From positions 17,502,001 to 17,566,000 of the forward strand of contig JAFFJZ010000001.1 in the NCBI GenBank assembly GCA_018340375.1: 64,000 nt of DNA, written 5' to 3'. The notes below the pieces were generated by a model. The model had not been told where the DNA came from and did not search any database. It was given only the letters and a program-made list of their open reading frames with translations. This DNA is from Gonatopus flavifemur (Eukaryota; Arthropoda; Insecta; Hymenoptera; Dryinidae). Of the stretch, positions 24,162-37,166 are shown one piece after another. A program made the translations under genes and the position numbers. Every line of letters begins with the position of its first letter. The stretch's first letter is position 1.

Positions 24162-24928
24162 ATTTTAAATTAATTTCACATATTTTAATAATCAACACTG
24201 GTAACAATCAAACAAGAATTATAATAATCACCACAACAGGGTAAGACAAAACCTTTGGCAACCTTCGAGTTGCGCCTCAAACAAGAACCCGTTTCGAGTC
24301 TGTGTTTGGCTAAATAGTGATGTTTATACTGAAACCATTCTAACCAATCAAAATAAAGGTTGAAGAGAAAGCAACGTCTCTACAGTTCCCAATTTATCAA
24401 TCATTTTACGCGCCTTCTTCTGAATCCCGACATTGTGAAGTTCCATTTACACTGGAATTATGTGAGATACATCGATCCACGTCAATCAAATTGCATCTCT
24501 AGAAGAAAAAACGGTTTATGATACGCCATGTTGACTTCACTCGATCCGCGGACCAAACATAATGATCAATCTTCACCCACGCCTTTTTCAAAGGCGTAGT
24601 TCTGTCCTTTTACACATGAAACAACATTTTTGGTGTGAACTCAACTTTTTATCGCATTCTGATGTAATTCGTTTTTGATTGGTTATTAAATTTTATTTTT
24701 CCTCCCGTTTTTTCTACTACATGTCATATTTGTACATATTCGTTTTCAACACTGTAGAAAGTGATTAGAAAAAAATTATCCGTGATAGTATTCAAGATGA
24801 TAATAACTAAAGTTCTGTTATAATAATCGAAAGTTTCAGTGAACAATCTACATTTTTGTCATGTATCATTACAATGACGTATAATCATCAACAAAACACA
24901 AAGTACTTATTTATTTTTACCTATTATC
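24162..24928. promoter_or_regulatory. Shared intergenic region between TFIIB and DENND1 starts
   Basis: The start codons of the two divergently transcribed genes are 767 bp apart, so this segment should hold both promoters and 5' UTRs. It is slightly less AT-rich than its surroundings near 24.40-24.60 kb. I see no clear TATA box. CCAATCAAAAT at about 24343 could be a CCAAT-type site, but this is a short word. Confidence 0.5.
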
Positions 24929-27900
24929 ATGGGATCCAGATTGAGGTAAGTTCCTTCACTTTCAGTTTCATATTGATTCATTTATCGTCGCTTCAATCAA
25001 AAACAGACACTTCGCTGTTGATTTACTTAGAAAACGTGGTTAAATTGTCCCTTGATTAAACGTTCTTTCGATTAGAGGCTCATTCATTCATTCATTCACT
25101 TATTCGCAGTTCACTTGTATTCTATATGTATATCTTTCTTGATTGTATTTCAATTTAGGAAATATTTATATTATTATTTTGAATAAACAACGTATTAAAC
25201 GTATGATTTATATAATAGAATTAATGGCAGGAATGAGATATTTTATTGTTATAAATCTCAACTATTTATTCATATTGCATCATCGTCAACGTACCTACAC
25301 AATCCTTCAATCTTAATGTATTTTGAATGCAATACCCATACTGCTATTCGATTTCTCTGATTATTTTGCAAGCAGTCTTTCAACAATGCAATACATTTAG
25401 AAACAATAAATCTCCTCTATTAACAAAACGTCTACTGTATTCTTTGAATAATTAATATTTCAAGTATAAAATCATACAACGGGGAGATGATTTTATCATT
25501 TATAAATCATTTCCTAAATAATATCAATTAGAAACTTCATTGTTTTATAGACATAATAGATTCTCATCTCAAATCATGTGCTTGATTCATCATCCAAAGG
25601 AAATATTGAGGTTTTACCTTTGTACCTCACATGATCAGGATATATTTTGATGATTTGTATTTTAAAATGATTATTAAAGCAATATCATTCACATTTACTT
25701 TCATGAATATACGTTGGATAGAATTCTTTTGAGAGTTGTTTAGAAAGATGATTTATCAACAATCAGATTTATTGCCCATTCATAGTTGAAGTATTCACTA
25801 AACGAAAGGAAAGAAGCATAGAAATTAATTGAGTAAACAAACTATGAAAGAAGTAATTAAGCATTTGGAGAATGAATTAGCAAATTAATGCTGAATTATG
25901 ATTTTTATTTATTTTCTTTGTATCTTCTATTGCACATGATTTTGTTTTTTTCTATTCCAAATCAAATCCGGAGATTTATGTTTATTATTTTTCAGTGAAA
26001 TTTCTTTGGAAATTTTATTTATATTTATAAAATCCCACAAAGATTCTAAAGATTTGTGACTGAATTTCATCTGTATACATATTATCAGTCTTGTTAAATA
26101 ATTATAAATTCAAATATGCTCGCTGAATTAAATTTTCTTCAAGAGTTCTGTATGAAAAATACTTCAAAGATCTGTGTTTCTCAAGTACAAATCGTTAATG
26201 AACCCAGTTCGTGTGGTTATAAACTTAAAGATATTTGAACCAAATCATTCTATTTATATCTTCTCCACTGGAAGAAGAAGAAGAAGAAGAAGACTCATTT
26301 AATTCTTTTTCAGAGAGCAGTTACTGAAGTCTATAAAATATCTGTATGGAATGAAAGCATGATTATTCGTCTTTCATTATGAAATTTTATTCTCATTTAA
26401 TTTAATATTCATCAATATTGATAAATGTTTATGCTGTATGATCATTCGATTAATTTTTAATACATTTTTTCTGTCTCTGTAAACGCTTTAAAAAAATCGG
26501 AAGAACATTGAAAATTGATATAATTCATTTTTTTAAGCCAAAAACATTAATTTATTGTTATTTAGTAAGAATTCTTGATATATCATTCATGATATATAAA
26601 TAAACAATTTTTTAAATACCGAAGAGACGATAGAAGTATGATTGCAAACTACTTTTTTTATAATATGGATTTATTTTTTTCTTCCAGAGAGAATGTTAAA
26701 CATATATTCGAGTGTTTTTGTGAAGTGGCTACTCCGGTTGGCGAAAAACAGGCTTGGATACTCCAAAAATATCCAGATTCTTTTGCAGATGAAGAGATAC
26801 TCAAATCTGTGCCAAAATTTGCTTATCCTTGTGAAATAGAAAAGTAAGTCATGTACTTGAATTCAAATTACTTCTCAAACGTATGTTGAAAGGATATTTT
26901 AGTTTGATTACTGAACTATTTTTATTTTTTACAGTGTACTGGTGCAACACTTTTCATTTGTACTCACCAGTATAGATTCAAAATGGACATTTGGATTTTG
27001 TCGTCACGATCCAAAAACAGAAACAGCTTTGGTAGTTTTGAGCGCATTACCATGGCACGAGATATTCTACAAGTAAGAATGATTAAATATTTAGAAATGA
27101 CATTTTAATCAATTAGAAAAAAGTGGATTCCAGTTGAGAAATTTATTCAATTCTTCGAGTTTTAATCATGTAATTGCTTGCATATAATTATTGTGGAAAT
27201 ATTTGATATGCTTGAAGCAGTATTAAATGTTGAATCGTTCATTCAAATGACGATTTTTGTTATTCCATAGATTTTTGAATCACATTGCCTCGTTAACAAC
27301 CAGCTCCAGTGGAGAAAATCTTTGGAGATTTTTAGAAAGTGTATACGCTTGTGGAGTTCCCATGCCCGGAAATTCTATATCCATTCCATTACCTGATTCT
27401 GATGTGGTGAGATATAGTTTATCGATAGGAATTTTCTTCAACATAGTGTTATTCATTGAAAATAAACATCGCTTATTCGATTTTTAGGTATTTGTTTGTC
27501 AAAGTCCGAAACAATTTCAGTTACCTAGTATACCAGAAAATGTAAGTACCATATATTATTATTTTTCTCAAAGTACTTGTATAAATTGTTTGACACATGC
27601 CACGTACGCAATGATATTTTACATCTCAAATCCAATCATACCTGGGTTCAGAATTATATGCTTTTCTACATACTTTTCAAACTAAATAATAAATGAGAAT
27701 TTGTAATGTACAGTGATAGATGATTCCTGAAAATTATCCAAACAATCATAAACATAATCACCCATAAATGTCAATCAATTGTATGATCTGGTCCCTTATT
27801 TTAGTTCAAGAAATTATTGCTGTATATATTTGAATCTTCAATATTCGCTTAGTTATTCAAAAAGTATCTAACAAAGTTTCACCCATTTTTGTTTCATGTC

Positions 27901-30900
27901 GCAAGACTATTAACAGCGTTTCTTTTACTTTCATAAACTGAGAGGTTTAATCTACAAAATTTCTAGAAAAATAAAATAATATAATATTTGCAAGAACAAT
28001 TTTGTCTTCTTTTCAGAGAAATTTAACAGAATATTACAGTGCCATCGATGCTCATAATATGATGATGGTATTTGCATCCATGTTGTATGAAAGGCGTATT
28101 ATTTTTACATCAAAACGCCTCTCAAGGCTGAGTGCTTGTGTACAAGCATGCAATGCTTTGATATATCCAATGATTTGGCAACATATATACATCCCAGTTC
28201 TGCCGTTGTCTCTAATGGACTACTTATTAGCACCAATGCCGTTTTTAATAGGAGTACCAGCTCCAACGCTTCAAGTAATTCACAAACATTTGTATAAGAT
28301 TTTAATATATTTTCAATACACTTCTTTTTAATAATAAAAATTTGAATTTTCGCAAATATAAAAAATGTGGATGAAGGTTAATATTTGATATTTTTTTTTT
28401 TTTTTCATATTCTAGAGAGTGCGTAAAGCCGATTTAGGAGAAGTGGTGATTTTAGATGCTGATAATAACACCATAGAGTCCCCGTTTCAAGATCTGGAAT
28501 CTTTGCCTCTAGATGTAGTTCGTATCTAAGTATTTAACAACAATTCAACAGTTGTGTTGATTTTTAAAGAATTAATATCCATCTTAAATAATAAAATGAA
28601 GAATTTTTTTGTGCCAGGTTACAAATTTGAAGAAAGCATTGCGCAATAGACCCGCGCTTCTCGGAGATGGTGTTTCAAGAGCATTCCTACGTGCATTAGT
28701 GCAATTAACTGCAGGGTACAGAGAGGCATTGACATTGCAACAAGGAGAACGCATTACGTTTGACCAAAATGCTTTTGTTGAGAGCCGACCAACTTCCATG
28801 CAACCCTTTCTGCGAAAAATGTTAGAATTACAAATTTTTCAACAGGCAAGTCCAACGTTCCTCCTTTTCTCTTGGGTTGATGAATTCATATTCTGCATTT
28901 ATCAAATATTTGAATAATGAAATTTTCAAAACTCGAGGTTTATTTATTTTGTTACAGTTTATAGAGGAAAGACTGAATATGCTTAATTCTGGATTGGGTT
29001 TTTCGGATGAATTTGAGATGGAAGCATGTAGTTATTCGGTTAAATCGGGAAATAAATTCATGCAGCAGTATCGAGAATGGACTTACGCAATGCGAAAAGA
29101 AAGTTCAGCGTTCTTTCGTAGTGTGAAAGATAAGGTGATTGTCGTGAATGAAAAAAATAATCATAAGCACTAATCATGCCAAGTTTATTAAACTGAAACT
29201 GTAAGCGGTTAATTGTAACTCTCGATAGAATTGTTTCATCAAATATCTCAGTAGTTGAATCCTGTAATTGTAAAACACTGAATCCATATTTGATATGAAG
29301 AATCTTCTAATCAAGTTTAATGGAAAGTTACTTTAATCCACTGCTAGTTTCAGTTTCAATGTAAGGTTCAGGGTACGCATTTAAAGATTGTATGCTTTGT
29401 ATTGTAGGCCAATCCCGCAATGAAGTATGCAGTTAAATCAGTAAGTTTAAATGATTTTTGAGGTAGAAAAATTCAATTCTGAATAATCCATTTATAACAT
29501 CTATTTGTTTAGGTCAAGGATAAAGGGAAAGACATGAAAACAGCGTATAAAGGATTGAAATGGAAAGGTACATAATATATTACTCAACTTTCCAATTAAA
29601 TCCATTTTGATTGACGAATACATATGAATAATTCTTATTGCGAATATAGGACGATCAAATAGAAGTGATGGGGGTATGAGGTTCCATCAACCAAGATCCG
29701 CTCCAAACTCTCCTACCTTAGATCGAAGATCGACTGAATTTACATCCCCTCCAAAGTCACCAAATGGAATCACAGCTACAACAAGTTATCGCAAAGAATT
29801 ACGTTTGAGAAATAGTAATTTCACAGATACCAGGTGAGCGTATAAACAATCATGATTATCCTTTTTGATATTATAAATTATCTTGTCACTAACTTCAATT
29901 TCATTTCTTGCTTCAAAAAAAAATTGTATGCACGCATAATGTTATTAAATGATCAAATTAGCATAAATTTCAATACATTATTAACAAAATTAACTAATCG
30001 AAATTTCATTATTGAAAACAATATCTTGTTTCCATGATATAAATGTGATTGAATGAGAAGAAAGAAAAATAATGAATAAATAAAACATTAAAAATATTGT
30101 ACCGTTTACAGTAGAAAACAATATTCGCCCTTGAGTCCAAGTTCGCCTGAAGAATCTGAATCTTCACCAGAACGTTTAGATATAGATCTTATGCATGAAC
30201 TTCGAGACGTAATATTTCCAAATATCCCACCGGTCGACAGAACAGTGAGTTTTTTTTACATTTATTGATGTTTTGTTTTATTTTGATTGTAAAGCGTGTG
30301 ATGAAATTCGAGTGTCATTCGTAATTACGTAGTTGAATATTTTATGAAGTATTTGAGAAAATGAAAACTGAAAAGTAAAACAACAAAATTCATATTCTGC
30401 GTTCATTGGAAGCTTGGTTTTGTCGTTTTAAATAATTTTTCAGATAAGATTATTTTAGTATTCGTCCAATTTCATTCTATTCTTATCCGAAAAAAAGACT
30501 TGCATGCTGTTGTGAGAATTTGTTGATATATTCAGCACGCATTTTTAGAGCATAGTTTATTCGATGTTCGTTTTTATTGTCCTGCATTTACAATATGTTT
30601 GTGCTACCGCAGTGTTTTACGTATGCTTCTATACGGTTCTATTTACAATTCTTGATACGTCATCGTGTTGTTATTGAAAAATCCGCATATTTTTGTTGAA
30701 TATAAATGTCCCTTTACAGTATCATACTTTTCAATTTGTAAGTTTAATATAATCTAGTTTGAAGTCATACTATCTCTAATGAGTAATGTTTACTGTTTTG
30801 GTGAGAAAAAAAAGCATTTGATATCAAGTATTATATTCCTTCCAAGAATATTGGATGTTTTGAATGAGCAAATGTAGAACAGAGGAAAAGTAAATCATTT

Positions 30901-32674
30901 GAAATGCAGATGAGTTGTGCATTTATATACTGAAATGTTCCACAATCAACTTGAAATTCATGACGATTTCAAACAATAACAGACTTTTCGATTAGACGTA
31001 AAGACAATGAGGTTGAAAAATGGATCAATGATAATCTATTCGATTTATTGCTCAACACTTGGATTCAGAAAACAAAACCAGCGTATTTAAAAAAATTTGA
31101 AACTTCATATCTTGATTGAATTGAAATTGATGTTTATATTGATATTATCGAATCGTAAACCAACATCAAATCAGCAGAAAATAATAGTGGATTTCATAGT
31201 AAGAGTTTGTCATGCATCACCTTTCAGTTGAAACCAGTGCGCAGTTTAGACAGCTTGAGACCTGCATGGAGTGGGCGCTTGCGGCACGGTCCTCTACCTA
31301 GTACTGTTATTACAAATCCATGCGAAGTATCCTCAACAAAACCGAATTCACCTTACCACTCCTCTCCTCTTCCTTCAAAAATTATTTTATCTCGTCAACA
31401 TAATTCTTCTGTCACGTTCAACCCGAATAACAATAGTCATTTCGATACAAATAAATCACTCAATTCAAACTCAATTCCTACTACAAGAGAAGATGAAAAC
31501 ACTTCACTTATGCGTGATATTTCTAATCTATCCATTCATTCTCAAAACAATCATTCGCGCAAACTTAATGAATTTGTAAATCCTACCGTAAACGCAATTC
31601 ATAATCTTCAAAAAAATGAATCTGTGGTGGATTTTTCTTTGTTGGTAAATGAAAGTAGTTCTAAAGAAAATAGGAATTTACCTTTGAATGATTGGGATGA
31701 CACGTTACAAACGATTGACAGTCAATTAGAAATAGATGATCCTTTTGATACGAGTAAAGTATTCACATCTTCTTATTTGAAAAATGATATTTTTCATCCT
31801 ATCCCACCGTTACCTTCTGAAAAAAATCATACTCCTAATCATCCATTAAAAACTGCATCCTCTTCTACTCAGGCGCAGGTAAAATTTCATCGTTCATTAT
31901 TTTTTCGTTTTTCTATAACTATAAATGACGTTTATTCTCATGCGATAACCATTTCCCAATGCTTATTTGTGTGCATTCATAATTCGAAACAAATCCTTGA
32001 GAAAAAAAATCAACAAAGTTCCAATCTATTATATCACAATTTGAAATATTAAATTTCCCACGGGAAATCAATGAAACTTTCATTCGAGAATGAGATACCA
32101 CACAAATCATTTCATACACTCACCTCATGTGTGTTTTGTAAAATGTCGAATAATCCTATGAAATGTACCGCTTTTGCATCCATAAAATAACAGATTTGTA
32201 TAACATTAAAATTCGTATAAAATGAATGTATCCTTTTTCTAGGAATCTCCAGAAGTACCAGATTTGATTCGATTAGATTCAACGAACAGCAGTGACGACT
32301 TCGATCCATTGCTATGTAAATCATCCTCGGAATTCAATAATTCTAAACAAATGACTCAATCGCTGCATCTTCCTGAAATGGGTGAGGGACTAAGCAATCC
32401 CTTGTATCCTTATTTCGAACCTCTGCTTAGTAATAAAGACAAACAACGTACGATAATGTCCTCCGATAATGTAGGTGATTTAGATTTACTACAAGCATAT
32501 GGTTTAGATTTTAATAAATTCAATGTGGCCAATGGTGACAGTTCATCCCAAATTTCTACAGTTAATAAAGAAAGTACATCTGAAAGCAGTATTAGTAATA
32601 TTGATAACGCATTCAATTTAACTATGAACACAACCACTGTTAAATCACAAAACAATTGGACAAAATTCGATTGA
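24929..32674 (+). CDS. DENN domain protein 1 (connecdenn-type Rab35 GEF)
   Basis: DENND1 proteins activate Rab35 on clathrin-coated and endosomal membranes. Coding exons: 24929-24945, 26688-26843, 26935-27072, 27271-27406, 27488-27541, 28017-28274, 28416-28517, 28618-28845, 28958-29134, 29408-29440, 29513-29567, 29650-29833, 30112-30244, 31228-31878 and 32243-32674. They total 2754 nt, or 917 aa, with all phases consistent. The start MGSRLRENV parallels vertebrate MGSRIKQN. The uDENN part is about residues 7-110. The cDENN part is about 168-290 (ASMLYERRI, YPMIWQHIYIPVLP). dDENN follows to about 420. ANPAMK at about 423 matches the vertebrate proteins. The tail is low-complexity with adaptor motifs: DPF near residue 727, FDPLL near 796 and the extreme C-terminus NNWTKFD, a WxxF-acidic AP-2 motif. 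Intron 8 has a GC donor (CAG|GCAAGT at 28846). Confidence 0.95.
26270..26293 (+). repeat. (GAA)n microsatellite
   Basis: About seven to eight GAA/AGA units lie inside the first intron of DENND1. Confidence 0.8.
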
Positions 32675-35600
32675 ATGCAGATACAGTTAATATATACATA
32701 TCATAATTGTAAATACAACGTTATAGCCAGTTCTTAAGCTAATTTCAAAAGAACACCTTAAATTTTAATATTCATCGCAATATCGGTAGATCAAATAAGG
32801 TAGAAAAGGATAGATTTTTTTAGACAGGACACGAATGGTGAGATATTTTCTGTGCGAGGATTTGCTATTAATATATATACTGTATTTAAAAATCACTTTA
32901 CCATCCAAATCGATTGTTAAAATATGCATATAATTTTTATCTTGAAAAAAAAAGAAGAAACATTTCAAGAGAAAAATTGTATTTCAACGGGGGTTATTGG
33001 TTAGATTTCAAACTCTTTCAACGAGTCTTGGACAATCCTCAATGACAATATTACGACTATAATATTTTGTATTGATCCTCATTTAGTTACAAATTTTTCC
33101 GATTTTTAATTCTCATGTTCGCGCCGTTGAATATCGATAATATCGCCATTCTTTACAATACTCGAATCGCTTGAGTATTCTTTTTTCATTCTTTTAGAAT
33201 GTTTAGAGAAAAATATTGCATAATTTTCAATTGATCAAATTTCATAGGAAATAGAATATGCGGGTATCAAGGTTTTTATAGTTAGGTTCAATCAATTCAG
33301 TATCCGGTCAACGAGACATTCAAATGGGCAGATTGAAATTTTCAGTTGATAAGTTTGAAGAAAGAAAATGAGTGAATTTTATTAGAATTTGTTTAGAGAA
33401 ATGGTTGGATTGAAAGTGACAGATCTCGGTACGTATAGTTGTTCATGGATCTTAGTTTTCGAAACACTGAATGAATGTTTTCTGAAGGTTTAACTCACTT
33501 TCTACAGTGCTGCTGCTCAAATTGAAATAGAACTGTGGTAAATTCTTCGGCGCTGTTCTTTTTTTCTCAAGTTCCTTGCATACCAGATGAAAAAAGGATG
33601 ATATTTTTTTATGTATACATTAATTTGATCAATCCAACAATTTTAAATTCAGTTGAAAAACCATTCATTCTACCCTAAGGGATACATTTAATGTGCACAA
33701 TAAATATTTGCAGTACTCAAAGAATGGATAATATCGTGGATTTAGAAAAACTCAACTCAATCCTCGGATACCTATAACTACCCAACACCATACAACATGA
33801 AAGTTTGAAAAGAATTCTTGAGAATTGATAATGAATTTTTAGAGTTTAGCAATTTTTAGTAATTCCGAACAATATCGGGTAGAAGGTTTGTCAGTTTTTG
33901 CCTGGCATTTTTAGCAGGGTCCTTCGGTTACGTGTCTGTTGGATAGAGTTGCCAATTAAGCGACTTTTTTCCTGTTGATTCACTTATTGCTTGTGTTCTC
34001 AAAGTAGAATGAACAATTGAAAAAGGCGAAAAGTCGTTAAATTGACCAATTAGAGTGAACAAAAAACAAAGGGAATACATGAAAATGATCAGATTATCAA
34101 ATATTCGCTTTCTCAAAAATTGTTCTTCAATGAAAACAGAATACAACACCGTGCTTTATGTTAGAATAGAATTTGAGTTTACTCAATTTAGAAAATTTCA
34201 TCCTGTATATTTTTATTATTCAAATCGATATCCGTATATTGGAAAGCGTCGAATATTGTTACTCTTTTTTGTTGTTCGTTTGTTTTATTTTGTTCCATTC
34301 ACAAAGAGAAAATCCACGCGTCCTGCGTGTAAAATTGTATGCATTTATAGAGCAGATTTATCGGTGTTTCTCGATAATGGCATTTCCCTCTTCATTCGAT
34401 CAGACTTTCTAGTTGATGAAATTTTGTGAGCGGTCAATTTCTTTATGAAGAGGCATAATGTGAAAAACCTGGCTCACAGAGCACGAAGTTGAAATGTGTA
34501 AAATTTCAACTTCATGCTTTTAATGCATGATATGAAACGATAATGCGTGATTTTCCTCTGTGTGTCGAATATTGTAATGTAAATTCTAATATTGAATTAA
34601 TGTTCCAAATCAAGTCTTCTTAAGGATAAAAATTACCAATAAAAAATAAAGCAACACCAAAAATATCATCTCCAAAGCACACACGCATATAATTTTCCGC
34701 TTCTCCTACGCGATAGAAAATGGTAAAAAGTGTATGAATCAAATTTAGAAATGCAGAAAGTAAGTTCGGAAAGTATTTTTAAAAATTCAGCAAGCTATCA
34801 AAACCCCGTTTTGTATTATCAATAATGATGAAATAGGCAGGTAACGCTTAGTACGTGGTTTAAACATTTTTCAACCATTATGCTAATCAAGTGATATCAT
34901 TACTTCTAAGTTGATGAACTGGAATTACAGAACTGAATGAAATCAAATATAAAAAATCGTCTGGAAAAAGTAACATCACAATAATTAATCGCTGAATAAG
35001 AGTGTAAAAACGATCATTTAAAATGCTTGAAATAATATTTCATATCATTACTATTACTTAGCGATTGAAGTGTAGAATTCAATATTACAAAGTAGAACTC
35101 GATTTAGATTTCAAACAAGAATCCCATAATAAGGAATGATATGATTGATTTTCTAAGAACAAGAAAACTGGCCATTGAATATGTATGTAGAGGATATATT
35201 ATTTTTATCTCCATCGAGCGTAGAAGGAAAACAAAATTATATCTGCAGCGATGTTTAATCTCAATATTCGGTTCAACATTGAGGTAGTTATATCTTTTAT
35301 TAAATCAAAGTTACCTTCCACCTTAACGTAAAGGTGCTAAATTATACAACACTGCAAAGAGAATGCGTAAACAAAGTATTTGGAATTGTTCTTATTACTT
35401 TATATTTTGTTGAATATGTGTACAATGTTTGTTGAAATTTATCTACAGAATTTTCGACAACAATTTTCAAAAGTAAATGAATTTTGTATGTATATAGTTA
35501 GGAAGTTTAGAAATTGTCAATTTTCATAGACAGGAAATTTGAATATTTTATCGCATCAATTGTATACAATCTTTAAATTTTAGAAATTTATAGATTTTGA

Positions 35601-37166
35601 ATTCTTATATTATTATACAAAGAAAATAAGTTATTCAGAGTATCGATATTTATTAGAAATCGTGACATTATTTTAATTTAATGGTATCATGAATGGCGAC
35701 TTCCGATGGATCATGTTTTATCTCAATTCCACAAATTTTCATCTCAAAATATAATGTGTTGAAATATTACATATTTTGAATAAATATATATGCAGAGATA
35801 TTATTAATTTATATTATTAAAATGTTTAGTTCCTAAGAAAATGTACAAATATTTCATTCAATCGTCCCAGTGAATTAAAAATTAACGAGTCGGGTCTGCA
35901 TCGTCTGCATATATCGAATACGATTAAAACTAATACACAACGAAATTGACAGAATTTTTTAAAGTCGTCGTTCTTAGATGAAACACGTGCACAACACCAT
36001 CCCAAGTAATACAAAAACATCAAAAATCTCTTACACATGAATCGATATTCCATTAGATTGAGATATTTGCAAGTTTTTGTACTTCTTGGGAAGATTTATA
36101 ATATACGTTTGTTTGTTCTTATTTGGTTTATAATTTTTAAAACATTGCAATCATCATATTGTTTAATGATAGTATTGATAATTCATCGTGATCAATTGTT
36201 CCATTATCGATATACATGTGTAATTTATTTTAAAAACAAATGTTTAACTATGTATGTATGTTATGTACTCAATTTTACAATTAGTACCAAATAATGTTAA
36301 TGAACTTGAAATTTTATTTTAGTCAATTGGCTGCAGATATAGAAATTTAACAATGAGAACAAATTAAATTAAATCTAATTATGTAGATATTTGTTGCATT
36401 TTGTTTGAAAAATTTCCAATCATGTTGCACAATTATTGGCGATATTTGATAAATCAAATATTGTGTACGGATAATGTTTCTTATAAAAGTGTGAAACCTC
36501 ACATACACAAAGATATTGTTCATCATTCCCCTTTCCTTTTAATGAGTTTTGCTGGATTTTATATATTAATAGTTGGTTAGGAACTCAAATATGATACAAA
36601 TTATTCGCTCGAGATTTTATAGTTGACTTTTAAGTCAGTCAATGTCGCATCGAGTTATGAAATTATTTATAACAATTCCAAATAAAATATTTCGTCTCTA
36701 TGCTCGGAATTTTTCAATAGTGTTCGATTGATGTAAGATTTTTGGAAAAAATTAATTAGAAGTTGAAAACACGTAAAAATCCACAAAGCACTCGTTATCT
36801 TGGAGTTACTTTGGGAAACAATATTAAGGAAAATTGAAGAAATTTAAAAGAACATCGAATTATATCTTTTGGTGTTTAATGTTGAATTCTTCTCAGTTGT
36901 TTCTTAAGATCATTTCAAGATAACGAGTGACATATAGAGAGCCCAGATATCACAGAATTCATAGAAAGATCTTTAAATAAGAGATTTTTCAAAAACTCTG
37001 CAACTCCACGGGAGTTTTGAAAAATTCTTACACGAATTTTGCACTATACCTACATAGAAATGCGTATAAAAATATAAATTTGCCAATTAAATTAACATAA
37101 AAATCAGTGTTCTAAAAAAATGAATAGTAACGGAATTTAATTTCACTGATCAAAGTTATGTAACGA
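32675..37166. other. Intergenic region between convergent DENND1 and ANKS3-like genes
   Basis: About 4.5 kb without a recognised gene. It should contain both 3' UTRs. At about 33.84-33.92 kb there is one end of the AAAATGCCAGGC foldback family seen at 3285-3871. The rest is plain AT-rich sequence in which I see no structure. It is much poorer in transposons than the regions on either side. Confidence 0.5.
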
